DNA of 34,679 nucleotides. Origin: Prolixibacteraceae bacterium. Lineage in GTDB: Bacteria; Bacteroidota; Bacteroidia; Bacteroidales; Prolixibacteraceae. The notes below the pieces were generated by a model. That model did not search any database, was not told the origin of the DNA, and saw only the letters and a program-made list of their open reading frames with translations. Within the stretch, counting starts at the first letter, position 1. Each line of letters starts with the position of its first letter. Of this stretch, positions 1 through 7,681 are shown in pieces. Position numbers and translations under genes: made by a program. The stretch covers positions 1 to 34,679 of the forward strand of contig JAQICD010000255.1 of NCBI GenBank assembly GCA_027858715.1, read 5' to 3'.

Positions 1-1803
1 GAATCAGAAAACGGTGTTATAGATGTAGTTCTACAAATATCAAATTTTTTGCATCGCAAAGGGGGTGCTGAAGACAGAATGTTCTTTGGTACAGCTAACA
101 ATATTCTTCAGTATAAACAGCGGATTGTAATAACTAATGCCTTTTTGCTTGGCATATTGGTTATACTTAGTATTTATCATTTCATACTTTTTGTATATCG
201 CAACGAAATTTCAACAGGAATTTTCAGTCTGCTTTGTTTAATTATTGCACTGCGGTTATTAAGCACCAGCGAAAAACTAATTTTTGAAATATTTCCCAAC
301 ATTAACTGGTTGTTGACCATTAAGGTCGAATATCTTTCATATAAAATTGCTCTGCCGCTTCTGGTAGGTTTTATCCATTCGCTTTACCCTGCTTACTTTC
401 GACGCGGCTTAATCAGACTTCTGTTCATATTGGCTGCAATTTTTAGCTTTATTGTGCTTTTCACACCTGTACAATTCTTTAGTTACACCCCATTAATATA
501 TCAGTTTATACTAGCATTTGGTGCCGTTTACGCTGTTGTAGCATTAATTAGAGCAAGTATCAAAAACGAAGAAAATGCCGTTATAGTACTTGCAGGTTAT
601 CTCGTGTTTTTTGGATTATTAACAAACGACATGTTGTATTACAATAGAATAATAAACACCTCGTTTTTAATGCACTACGGACTTTTTATTTTAGCCCTTT
701 CACAATCGATTGTTTTATCGCGTAAATTTTCAACCTCGTATCAAAAAGTAGAAGCCCTGTCAAACGAACTGGAAAAACACAACCAGATGCTTGAATATAC
801 CGTATTGGAGCGCACAAGAAAAATACAGGAGCAAAAAGAAGAAATTGAGCAGCAGTCGGAAAGCTTAAAATACCAAAATGAGCAGTTAAAAACACTGACC
901 GATTTTAAAGAAAACCTCACCCAAATGATTGTACACGATCTGAAAACCCCGCTAAGTGTAGTACTCAATGTTTCAAACAACAAACAGGTAAAATATGCCG
1001 GCACACAAATGCTCAATCTAGTCCAAAATATGCTTGATGTACAACGGTACGAAAATTCTAAAATGGATCTTAAAACCGAAAATACACCGATATCACAATT
1101 GTTCGATAATGCCATTTATCAGCTTCAGCATCTTATCCGTCTAAAAAGCATCAACATCAACATCAACATTAATAATGAACATTACACTATAGTTGATAAA
1201 GATATAATAACAAGGGTATTTGTTAACCTGCTTTCCAATTCAGTAAGGTTTACACCCTATAAAGGGAAGATATCAATATCGACAAGCGAAGAAGAATCAC
1301 ATATTATTTTTAAGATATCTGATAACGGCCCGGGCATACCCGAAGACCAAAAAGAGCTAATATTTAAAAAGTTTGGTCAATACATTTCAAATGTAGGCAG
1401 CCAAAAAGGCACAACCGGTATTGGACTAACATTCTGCAAACTGGCTCTTGAAGCGCACGGAGGCAGTATTCATTATAAAACATCAGAAGAAGACGGAACA
1501 ACATTTTACTGCAGTTTACCCAAAGGAAATGCTACAGACACCAACGCCAGTAGAACCAAAAATAAAAATCATTTTACAGGCAATAATTTTTCGTTTACCG
1601 AGAATGAGAAAACAATACTAAAGGAAGTTGTGAGTAATTTAAACAACCTGCACATCTACCAAATAGGTGAAATAAAACAACAGCTGAATTGTATCAATTC
1701 AAAAAAAAATAGCCAAATCGAAGCCTGGGTTAAGGAAATCAAAAATGCCGTGTTCAATTCCGACGAACAACAATTCAAAAAACTACTAAGCGAAACAGAA
1801 TAA
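1..1803 (+). CDS. 7TMR-DISM sensor histidine kinase, 5' end cut off
   Basis: Membrane sensor kinase; the frame is open to base 1, so the true start lies upstream and about 600 residues are visible. The first visible residues include SNFLHRKGG, which resembles the end of a 7TMR-DISMED2 extracellular domain. About seven hydrophobic segments follow (codons for roughly residues 45-240 of the visible part), then a charged coiled coil rich in Glu/Gln. The HisKA box is IVHDLKTPL with the phospho-accepting His codon at 934-936. The ATPase domain has the N box (NLLSNSVRFTP), G1 (DNGPGIPE) and G2 (TGIGL). A Lys/Asn-rich tail of about 85 residues follows the kinase core; no receiver domain is present. 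A TTG at 49 could be read as a start, but upstream homology argues against it. No response regulator is adjacent downstream, so its partner is unknown. A terminator closes the gene. Confidence 0.85.
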   Translation, partial: ESENGVIDVVLQISNFLHRKGGAEDRMFFGTANNILQYKQRIVITNAFLLGILVILSIYHFILFVYRNEISTGIFSLLCLIIALRLLSTSEKLIFEIFPNINWLLTIKVEYLSYKIALPLLVGFIHSLYPAYFRRGLIRLLFILAAIFSFIVLFTPVQFFSYTPLIYQFILAFGAVYAVVALIRASIKNEENAVIVLAGYLVFFGLLTNDMLYYNRIINTSFLMHYGLFILALSQSIVLSRKFSTSYQKVEALSNELEKHNQMLEYTVLERTRKIQEQKEEIEQQSESLKYQNEQLKTLTDFKENLTQMIVHDLKTPLSVVLNVSNNKQVKYAGTQMLNLVQNMLDVQRYENSKMDLKTENTPISQLFDNAIYQLQHLIRLKSININININNEHYTIVDKDIITRVFVNLLSNSVRFTPYKGKISISTSEEESHIIFKISDNGPGIPEDQKELIFKKFGQYISNVGSQKGTTGIGLTFCKLALEAHGGSIHYKTSEEDGTTFYCSLPKGNATDTNASRTKNKNHFTGNNFSFTENEKTILKEVVSNLNNLHIYQIGEIKQQLNCINSKKNSQIEAWVKEIKNAVFNSDEQQFKKLLSETE

Positions 1804-1804
1804 A

Positions 1805-1840
1805 AAAAGCCTGTTATGACAAGCAAAACAGGCTTTTAAA
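1805..1840 (+). terminator. Intrinsic terminator after the 7TM histidine kinase
   Basis: A perfect 11-bp stem (AAAAGCCTGTT at 1805-1815 with AACAGGCTTTT at 1827-1837) and an 11-nt loop begin one base after the stop codon. The A and T tracts on either side would let it work in both directions, also ending the minus-strand repeat-protein gene. Confidence 0.8.
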
Positions 1841-1872
1841 TATTTAAAAAATTACAACACTACAAAAACAAA

Positions 1873-2151
1873 TTATTTTTTATCGCATTCAGCTTTATTA
1901 GCTGGACAATCGGCTTTTTTCTCAGCTTTTGGACAATCAGCTTTTTTCTCAGCTTTTGGACAATCGGCTTTTTTCTCAGCCTTTGGACAATCGGCTTTTT
2001 TCTCAGCTTTCTTTTCAGTATCGGCTTTTTTCTTCTCGTCGCCTTCAACGTTTACAATCTTTACATCAGTATCCATTGCGTTAACAACTGCCGGTGCAAA
2101 AACTGCCAATGCGAATACAAATAAAAACGAATAAACTAACTTCTTTTTCAT
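1873..2151 (-). CDS. Small exported Lys/Cys-rich repeat protein
   Basis: A protein of 92 residues with no family I recognise. The start MKKKLVYSF (2151) gives a standard signal peptide: Lys-rich n-region, hydrophobic core, cleavage near VVNA; an in-frame ATG at 2163 would add four residues. The mature part opens with an acidic/Lys stretch, followed by four near-identical KKADCP-centred 9-residue units (KAEKKADCP) and the tail ANKAECDKK. Each unit has one Cys, so the mature protein holds five Cys and many Lys. It should be periplasmic or secreted. Metal or thiol binding is possible but not shown. It is divergent from the two-component pair starting at 2299, and the shared upstream region has helical-phase direct repeats, so co-regulation by that pair is a reasonable inference. 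Confidence 0.7.
   Translation of the reverse strand: MKKKLVYSFLFVFALAVFAPAVVNAMDTDVKIVNVEGDEKKKADTEKKAEKKADCPKAEKKADCPKAEKKADCPKAEKKADCPANKAECDKK
1904..2011. repeat. Four 27-bp tandem repeats inside the Lys/Cys protein gene
   Basis: Four head-to-tail 27-bp units (1904-1930, 1931-1957, 1958-1984, 1985-2011), differing at only one or two bases, each begin GGACAATC on the plus strand. They encode the KAEKKADCP units. Near identity at synonymous positions suggests recent duplication or ongoing slippage rather than old divergence. Confidence 0.85.
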
Positions 2152-2222
2152 AACTATTTTCATTTAATGGTTAATATTCTATTTAGAATGATTCAAAACT
2201 ACAAAAGATAAACACACAAAAA

Positions 2223-2259
2223 AGTTATTGGTTTGTTATAACATGTTAACGTGATGTTA
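2223..2259. promoter_or_regulatory. Four TGTTA-like direct repeats, candidate response regulator site
   Basis: AGTTA at 2223 and TGTTA at 2234, 2244 and 2255 recur in the same orientation with offsets of 11, 10 and 11 bp, one turn of DNA each. The stretch lies between the divergent repeat-protein gene and the histidine kinase gene. OmpR/PhoB-family regulators usually bind such phased direct repeats, and the regulator encoded at 3530-4222 belongs to that family. Autoregulation and control of the exported repeat protein are inferred. Confidence 0.45.
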
Positions 2260-2298
2260 AAATTCAATCAGAACCTTCATTTTAACTATTTTTGCTTT

Positions 2299-3543
2299 AT
2301 GAAGATTGAAAAACAAACAATACTAGCTCTTTTTACCTTTTTTGCCCTGCTGATTATTTTGTTCGTACAGGTAAACTGGGTGTTTAAAGCTGCCAAGCTT
2401 GAAGAGGAGCATTTCAATTCGAACATCAACAATGCACTTGCCGATGCACGTAAAGAAATCGCGCAATCGGTAAAAGAATGTCCCGATATGCAACGCTACC
2501 TATGCGGACATCAATGTAAAGGTGACATACGAGAACAAAAAATAAACGAACTTGACAGTATAATCAGATCGAATCTTGAAATTCAAAACATTAATCTCGA
2601 TTACACTTTCGAAATAACTGACACCACGGTAATCCAGCGAAACAAAATATTTGGCAACCGATGTTACTTACAAAGCCTAAACGGGTTACTCGAAAAAGAA
2701 AATATAAAAATTAGTCTCGAATTTCCGGCACGAAACCAATTTATTCTCGCGCAAATAAGAGGAGTATTCCTGCTTGCGTTTATTTCGATAATATTTGTCG
2801 CCGTTTCGTTCTTCATTACACTGAAGTTATTCAAAAAAGAACGGATGATGCTGGTACAAACATCCGATTTCATTAACAACATGGTACACGAATTTCAAAC
2901 ACCCCTTTCGAACATTAGATTTGCGGCCAACCTGGGACGTAAAAAAGCCGAAAAAATACATGATGAAAAACTATTGGAATACATTAACGTAATACTGACC
3001 GAAAATCATAAACTCGGGCATAACGTTGAACAAATACTTAAACTTTCGTCAACATCAAACAACGATTCAGGCTACGAAACCATTGACATGAATCAGGTAA
3101 TAACACAGGTGATTGAGTCGTTCAGGCATAGAACCGAATCGTTAAAAGCACGAACAGAGTTACACCTCAACGCCCGTGAGTCGCGCATTAAAGGCTCGCT
3201 CGAACATTTTAGACTTATTGTTTCAAATCTATACGACAACGCTTTGAAATATTCGCCTAAAGATCCACACATAATTATTAGTACAAAAAATGATAACAAA
3301 AAGCTCATTTTCTCAATACAAGATAACGGCATTGGTATTGACAAAAAGTACCACAGAAAAATTTTTGAAAAGTATTACAGGGTGTCAACCGGCGACATCC
3401 ATAACGTTAAAGGATTTGGTCTGGGTTTAACCCTCGTTAAACGAATCGTTGAAAAATATAATGGAACTATAACGGTATCTGAAACAAAAGAGCAGAACAC
3501 TATATTTACAATTATTTTACCTTTGAACAATGAAGCGAACTAA
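2299..3543 (+). CDS. Sensor histidine kinase, RprX-like
   Basis: A membrane sensor kinase of 414 residues using the ATG at 2299 (MKIEKQ), which directly precedes the first membrane segment; a GTG at 2251 would add 16 unlikely residues. The order is TM1 (about residues 6-25), a periplasmic domain of about 125 residues, TM2 (about 155-175), HisKA with MVHEFQTPL (His197), then HATPase with NLYDNALKYSP, DNGIGID and GFGLGLTL. The periplasmic domain has four Cys (61, 69, 73, 122), three of them in a CX7CX3C cluster, which could bind metal or form disulfides. It overlaps the response regulator gene by 14 bases, so the two are co-translated. The architecture resembles RprX of Bacteroides; the signal is unknown. 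Confidence 0.85.
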   Translation: MKIEKQTILALFTFFALLIILFVQVNWVFKAAKLEEEHFNSNINNALADARKEIAQSVKECPDMQRYLCGHQCKGDIREQKINELDSIIRSNLEIQNINLDYTFEITDTTVIQRNKIFGNRCYLQSLNGLLEKENIKISLEFPARNQFILAQIRGVFLLAFISIIFVAVSFFITLKLFKKERMMLVQTSDFINNMVHEFQTPLSNIRFAANLGRKKAEKIHDEKLLEYINVILTENHKLGHNVEQILKLSSTSNNDSGYETIDMNQVITQVIESFRHRTESLKARTELHLNARESRIKGSLEHFRLIVSNLYDNALKYSPKDPHIIISTKNDNKKLIFSIQDNGIGIDKKYHRKIFEKYYRVSTGDIHNVKGFGLGLTLVKRIVEKYNGTITVSETKEQNTIFTIILPLNNEAN

Positions 3544-4222
3544 GATACTATTGGTTGAAGACGACACCAGCCTCGGTTTTTTGCTGGTTGATTTTCTTGA
3601 GTCGCACAACTTGGATGTTAAATTGTACCGCGATGGCGAATCGGGTCTGAAAGGCTATAAAGCCGGAAATTTCGATTTCTGCATTCTCGATGTTATGCTT
3701 CCCGGAATCGACGGATTCTCACTGGCTAAAAGAATTCGTGCTGAAAACACCAGCATTCCCATTGTTTTCCTTACTGCCCGATCAATGAAACAGGATAAAA
3801 TCAAAGGCTTCGATTTGGGTGTCGATGATTACATAACCAAACCATTCGACGAAGATGAACTGCTGTGCCGGATTAACGCCATTATAAACAGGTACAATAT
3901 TCACCCCAACGAAACTCAAAGTAAAGAAATATATCATTTTGGCCAATTCTCATTCGATTATAAAAACCAACTGCTAAAAACAAACAAAAACGAAAAAAGA
4001 CTCACACAAAAAGAAAGCGAAGTACTGCGTATGCTGTGCATAAAACCAAACGAGATTGTAACACGCGAAACCATTTTGGTATCGGTATGGGGCAGCAACG
4101 ATTATTTCATTGGCCGAAGTCTAGACGTTTTTATAGCAAAATTGCGAAAATATCTTAGCATCGACCCCGAAACAGTAATTGATAACATACCTAAAGTAGG
4201 TTACATATTAAAAACCGAATAA
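3530..4222 (+). CDS. OmpR-family response regulator, RprY-like
   Basis: A DNA-binding response regulator of 230 residues. The receiver domain (about 1-122) has the acidic pair Asp11/Asp12, phosphorylation site Asp54 (CILDVMLPG), Thr82 and Lys104 (TKPF). The winged-helix effector domain (about 130-229) shows LTQKESEVLRML and the recognition region RSLDVFIAKLRKYL, ending with VGYIL. The start overlaps the 3' end of the kinase gene, making this its cognate regulator. The downstream GH43 gene begins only 30 bases later on the same strand with no terminator between, so read-through into it is possible. It resembles RprY, but the name is by architecture and context only. Confidence 0.9.
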   Translation: MKRTKILLVEDDTSLGFLLVDFLESHNLDVKLYRDGESGLKGYKAGNFDFCILDVMLPGIDGFSLAKRIRAENTSIPIVFLTARSMKQDKIKGFDLGVDDYITKPFDEDELLCRINAIINRYNIHPNETQSKEIYHFGQFSFDYKNQLLKTNKNEKRLTQKESEVLRMLCIKPNEIVTRETILVSVWGSNDYFIGRSLDVFIAKLRKYLSIDPETVIDNIPKVGYILKTE

Positions 4223-4252
4223 AATCATTAGCAACATCCAAAATGCATTACC

Positions 4253-6358
4253 ATGAAAATTATTAAACTAAGATTTTTAATAACTGTTATTATATTTTTC
4301 TCTACATCTGTAGCTGTTTTTTCAAATGATGAAAACAAAAACAGTTCATCAGACACATGGATTTCTGACAATGGCAATGGCACATTTACCAACCCGTTGT
4401 TTTACGAAGAATTTTCAGATCCGGATCTTATCCGTGTGGGCGACGATTATTACATGACAGGCACTACCATGCACACCATGCCCGGCTTGCCGGTTTTACA
4501 CTCGCGTGACCTCGTTAACTGGGAACTGATAAGTTATGCAGCCGACCGAATTAATCTTGGCCCCGAATTCATGTTCGAAAATGGACGCGATGCATATGGA
4601 CAAGGCTTTTGGGCACCCTGTCTTCGCTACCACGAAGGTACTTTCTACATTTTTTCAAATGTAAACGGTCATGGCACACAAATATATTCGTCCACCGATC
4701 CGCATGGTCCTTGGGAACATAAAACTATGAATGCTCGTTTACACGACTTAACGGTTTTATTCGACGATGATGGAAAAATATATGCGGTTTGGGGCTACGA
4801 CGAAGTACGTATGGTGCAACTCACCGACGATTTGATGGATGTTGTGCCGAACACCGAAAAAGTAATAGTTGAAGCCGGTAGCGGTGCCGGCGAAGGAAGC
4901 CATATATACAAAATCGATGGAAGATATTACATCACCAACACCAACTATGACCCTCTTTGCTACCAGGTTTGTCTGCGTGCCGATAATCCTTACGGACCAT
5001 ACGAAGTAAACGTAATGAGTGCTGAAGAAAACTTTGGAGTTGGTACCGGTTGGAGACTTTTCGACACCCGGGGTGAAGCGCCTTTCAATATGATTCCACC
5101 TGTCGAAAATTATGTAGGTTGCATCCCTATGCATCAGGGGGGCATTGTTGAGACTCAGTCCGGCGAATGGTGGGGCTGGTCGATGCTCGACTACAATTCA
5201 GTTGGCCGTGTAACCGGTTTGTCGCCCGTAAGCTGGGTCGAAGGCTGGCCTTATTTTGGACTTCACGGAAACCTGACACGCTCTCCGCGCACATGGATAA
5301 AACCCAACACGGGGCACTCTTCCGAGCCAAAAGCTTTATTCGAACGTGATGATGACTTTAACAGTTCGAAACTTAAACCTATATGGCAGTGGAATCATTT
5401 TCCTGAAGAAAGCAAATGGTCGTTATCAGAGCGAAAAGGTTACCTGCGCTTACATGCTCTGCCTGCCAAATCGTTTTGGGAGGCTCGCAATTCGCTTACA
5501 CAGCGCGGCATAGGACCTGAGTCGTTTGCCATAACGAAACTCGAAGTTGAAAACTTAAAACCCGGAGATATCGCTGGACTTGCTTTGCTTAACCTGCCAT
5601 TTGCATGGATAGGCGTTGTTCAAAATGACAACAAGCATATCATACAATTTCATAATCAGCAGGAACAAAAATTTATCGATATTGAAACTACTGAAGAAAC
5701 CATCTGGTTTCGGGCACATTGCAATTTCGACACCGACACTGCCCGATTGGCATACAGTTTCGACGGAGAAAACTTTACCGAAGTAGGAGGAGATATTGTT
5801 ATGCCTTACCAGCTCAGAACATTTCAGGGTGTACGTTATGCACTTTTTAATTTCAACACACAGGGTAATGAAGGTGGTTATGCCGATTTTGACTATTTCG
5901 AAGTTATCGAACCACGCAGTTCAAGACGTCCAATCCCATACAACAAAACTATCAGGCTACAAAGCATTGCCGACGGCACAGTGCTTGTAAACTGGCGTAA
6001 TCATGTACGCCCGGTTGATGCCAACAGCCACTTTACCTCAGGCGATAATGCCTACTTTAAAGTACTTGACCGGGGCAATGGCCGTATAGCGCTGCAATCG
6101 ATGGCAACTGGCGGATTCGTAACCGTTAAGGGTCAAGCCGGATTGGCCGAAGTTCGTATTGAAGATGAAGATATGGGCAATGCTTCAACTTTTCAATGGC
6201 AGGATATGTTAAAGGACGACCTTATGCTGATGTCGTTGTACAATCATCGCTATTTGTTTGCTGATCCTTATGCCCGCAGCCTGTGCTCGGCCGATGCTCG
6301 TGGCGCCCGTCCCGATCGGAAAGGCGGAGCCTGTTTTAAATGGGAAATTGTAGAATAA
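4253..6358 (+). CDS. Exported GH43 glycosidase with C-terminal trefoil-like domain
   Basis: A 701-residue glycoside hydrolase family 43 enzyme, likely an arabinofuranosidase, xylosidase or related exo-enzyme; the subfamily cannot be fixed by eye. A signal peptide covers about residues 1-24 with no lipobox. The five-bladed propeller holds the expected triad: Asp56 (FSDPDLI, base), Asp165 (HDLTVLF, pKa modulator) and Glu214 (GEGSHIY, acid). A beta-sandwich like those C-terminal in GH43 xylosidases follows (about 350-560), starting DDDFNSSKLKPIWQWNH. The last 135 residues (TIRLQSIADGT..., IALQSMATGGFV, LMSLYNHRYLFA) look like a fascin/ricin-type beta-trefoil, probably carbohydrate binding. It stands apart from the other glycosidases of the window, convergent to uxaE, with a shared terminator. 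Confidence 0.85.
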   Translation: MKIIKLRFLITVIIFFSTSVAVFSNDENKNSSSDTWISDNGNGTFTNPLFYEEFSDPDLIRVGDDYYMTGTTMHTMPGLPVLHSRDLVNWELISYAADRINLGPEFMFENGRDAYGQGFWAPCLRYHEGTFYIFSNVNGHGTQIYSSTDPHGPWEHKTMNARLHDLTVLFDDDGKIYAVWGYDEVRMVQLTDDLMDVVPNTEKVIVEAGSGAGEGSHIYKIDGRYYITNTNYDPLCYQVCLRADNPYGPYEVNVMSAEENFGVGTGWRLFDTRGEAPFNMIPPVENYVGCIPMHQGGIVETQSGEWWGWSMLDYNSVGRVTGLSPVSWVEGWPYFGLHGNLTRSPRTWIKPNTGHSSEPKALFERDDDFNSSKLKPIWQWNHFPEESKWSLSERKGYLRLHALPAKSFWEARNSLTQRGIGPESFAITKLEVENLKPGDIAGLALLNLPFAWIGVVQNDNKHIIQFHNQQEQKFIDIETTEETIWFRAHCNFDTDTARLAYSFDGENFTEVGGDIVMPYQLRTFQGVRYALFNFNTQGNEGGYADFDYFEVIEPRSSRRPIPYNKTIRLQSIADGTVLVNWRNHVRPVDANSHFTSGDNAYFKVLDRGNGRIALQSMATGGFVTVKGQAGLAEVRIEDEDMGNASTFQWQDMLKDDLMLMSLYNHRYLFADPYARSLCSADARGARPDRKGGACFKWEIVE

Positions 6359-6361
6359 TAT

Positions 6362-6402
6362 CATAAAAAAAAAGCTGCTCAAACGGGCAGCTTTTTTTTA
6401 TG
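6362..6402. terminator. Bidirectional terminator between GH43 and uxaE
   Basis: A stem GCTGCTC/GGGCAGC (one G-T pair) with loop AAAC is extended by a run of A on the left and T on the right. It serves both convergent genes, which end at 6358 (plus) and 6411 (minus). Confidence 0.85.
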
Positions 6403-6410
6403 ATATCTAT

Positions 6411-7661
6411 TTAAAATCCGAGTCGTTTTATATGTCTTTCAAAAATATTTTCGAAAACTTGTTTTTCAATATTGGCTTCGAATTTTTCGAGAGCGCTGTA
6501 ATACACTTCACCTTTTTGGGCTGCAACTTTATAGCCAACATGAATAAGCTGACGCAAATCGGGGTTAAACTCAGCGCAACCCTGGTCGTGTACAAGTGCG
6601 TTACCCAGTTGCTCGCCTGTCCAACCATCAACAACCTCGGGCTTAGGCAGATTTTCAAGTTTAACATCGATAACCGAAGCATAAGGTGCTGTTAACTCAT
6701 CCATTTTCTTATATGCGGTTGCATATACTTCTTTAGCAAGCTTTAGTCCATCGCCATCAGATAATGCCAGCCCGGCAATTTCTTCAAGCCATGTTGTTCC
6801 GGCAGTTTTAATGTGAATACCGGTATCGTGCTTACGAATCAGTTTGCCAATAATCGGATAAATCGCAAATTTATCGCTACCTGAATGCACACTCAATTTG
6901 AGATTTTCGGGCAATCCAAATTCTTTAACTGCATATTTAATTACCAGTAAATCCTGTTCAAATTCCTTTTCAAACTGTTTAACATCGCCCACATAATCAA
7001 CGCCTTTATTAAAACGGCCTGAAAAACGTGGTGCAATTGTTTGAGCCGGAACGTTAAAATCAGCTAACAATTTAAAAATAAAGAACAAGTCGAGTGGCGA
7101 CTGAGGTGTATCAGTTTCGTCGCACGAAACCTCGGGTACAAAGTTACCTTTACCTTTTTTGTCAACCAGGTAATTATATACTTTCGATGCCTCTTCCATG
7201 GCCTTGAGATAGTTGTTTGCGAAAGCCTGCAACCACTCTTCGGTAACGGTAAACGTTTCGTCGATACCCGGTATTGATAATTCACCCTTATACTTTTTAT
7301 GCGAAAGCACAAAGCTGGCCACTTTTTCAGCAGGCGCTGAGTCGCCAATAAAATCGGCAACATCTATGGTGAAAAAATCACTCGGCTCAACAAACGAATC
7401 AACGTTTTTCAGGTTAATATGATCAGCATCTACAAAATAGTCGCCTTCCCATCCGAGATCTTTAACAGCTGCATCAGCCTCTTTTCTCACTTCCGAAGGT
7501 TGAGTACCAATAGTTGTATGTTCGCGGTGCGATTTGTTCCACACCGGTGTTATATCAATGTTTAACTGTTCTTTTGCTGCAATAAAAGCTTTTAACTGAG
7601 CTTTACCCTGGTGACCAAAGCGGTCGCCTACACCAAAAGAATATCTTCCAATTTTCTTCAT
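6411..7661 (-). CDS. uxaE: Tagaturonate/fructuronate epimerase
   Basis: A 416-residue cytoplasmic enzyme resembling the UxaE family (tagaturonate epimerase), which converts D-tagaturonate to D-fructuronate and so joins the galacturonate branch to the glucuronate branch. Family-like features seen are the opening IGRYSFGVGDRFGHQGKAQ, the segment FVDADHIN, the His/Asp-rich core VSCDETDTP, and LSVHSGSDKFAIYP. Length fits the family. It is last in the dctP-dctQ-dctM-uxaE unit, 20 bases after dctM, and ends at a strong terminator. No UxaA or UxaB (the tagaturonate reductase route) is present, so this epimerase is the expected route from UxaC product to UxuB substrate. Assignment rests on remembered family sequence and strong context. 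Confidence 0.8.
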   Translation of the reverse strand: MKKIGRYSFGVGDRFGHQGKAQLKAFIAAKEQLNIDITPVWNKSHREHTTIGTQPSEVRKEADAAVKDLGWEGDYFVDADHINLKNVDSFVEPSDFFTIDVADFIGDSAPAEKVASFVLSHKKYKGELSIPGIDETFTVTEEWLQAFANNYLKAMEEASKVYNYLVDKKGKGNFVPEVSCDETDTPQSPLDLFFIFKLLADFNVPAQTIAPRFSGRFNKGVDYVGDVKQFEKEFEQDLLVIKYAVKEFGLPENLKLSVHSGSDKFAIYPIIGKLIRKHDTGIHIKTAGTTWLEEIAGLALSDGDGLKLAKEVYATAYKKMDELTAPYASVIDVKLENLPKPEVVDGWTGEQLGNALVHDQGCAEFNPDLRQLIHVGYKVAAQKGEVYYSALEKFEANIEKQVFENIFERHIKRLGF

Positions 7662-7681
7662 AATTATTTAGTTTTTATCGA

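Noticed and set aside
741-1115. Minus-strand open frame of 124 codons
   Set aside because: It lies entirely opposite the kinase coiled coil and HisKA region; Ser/Cys-rich shadow sequence.
1904-2011. Possible CRISPR array
   Set aside because: The repeats are contiguous with no spacers and keep the reading frame.
1860-2048. Minus-strand frame giving a Lys/Arg repeat protein (KLRKKPIVQ units)
   Set aside because: It is the alternative frame of the 27-bp repeats and has no signal peptide; the KAEKKADCP frame has a proper signal peptide and start.
7241-7270. AAACGTTT-like sequence as a second LacI operator
   Set aside because: It lies inside uxaE coding sequence and lacks the flanking symmetric bases.
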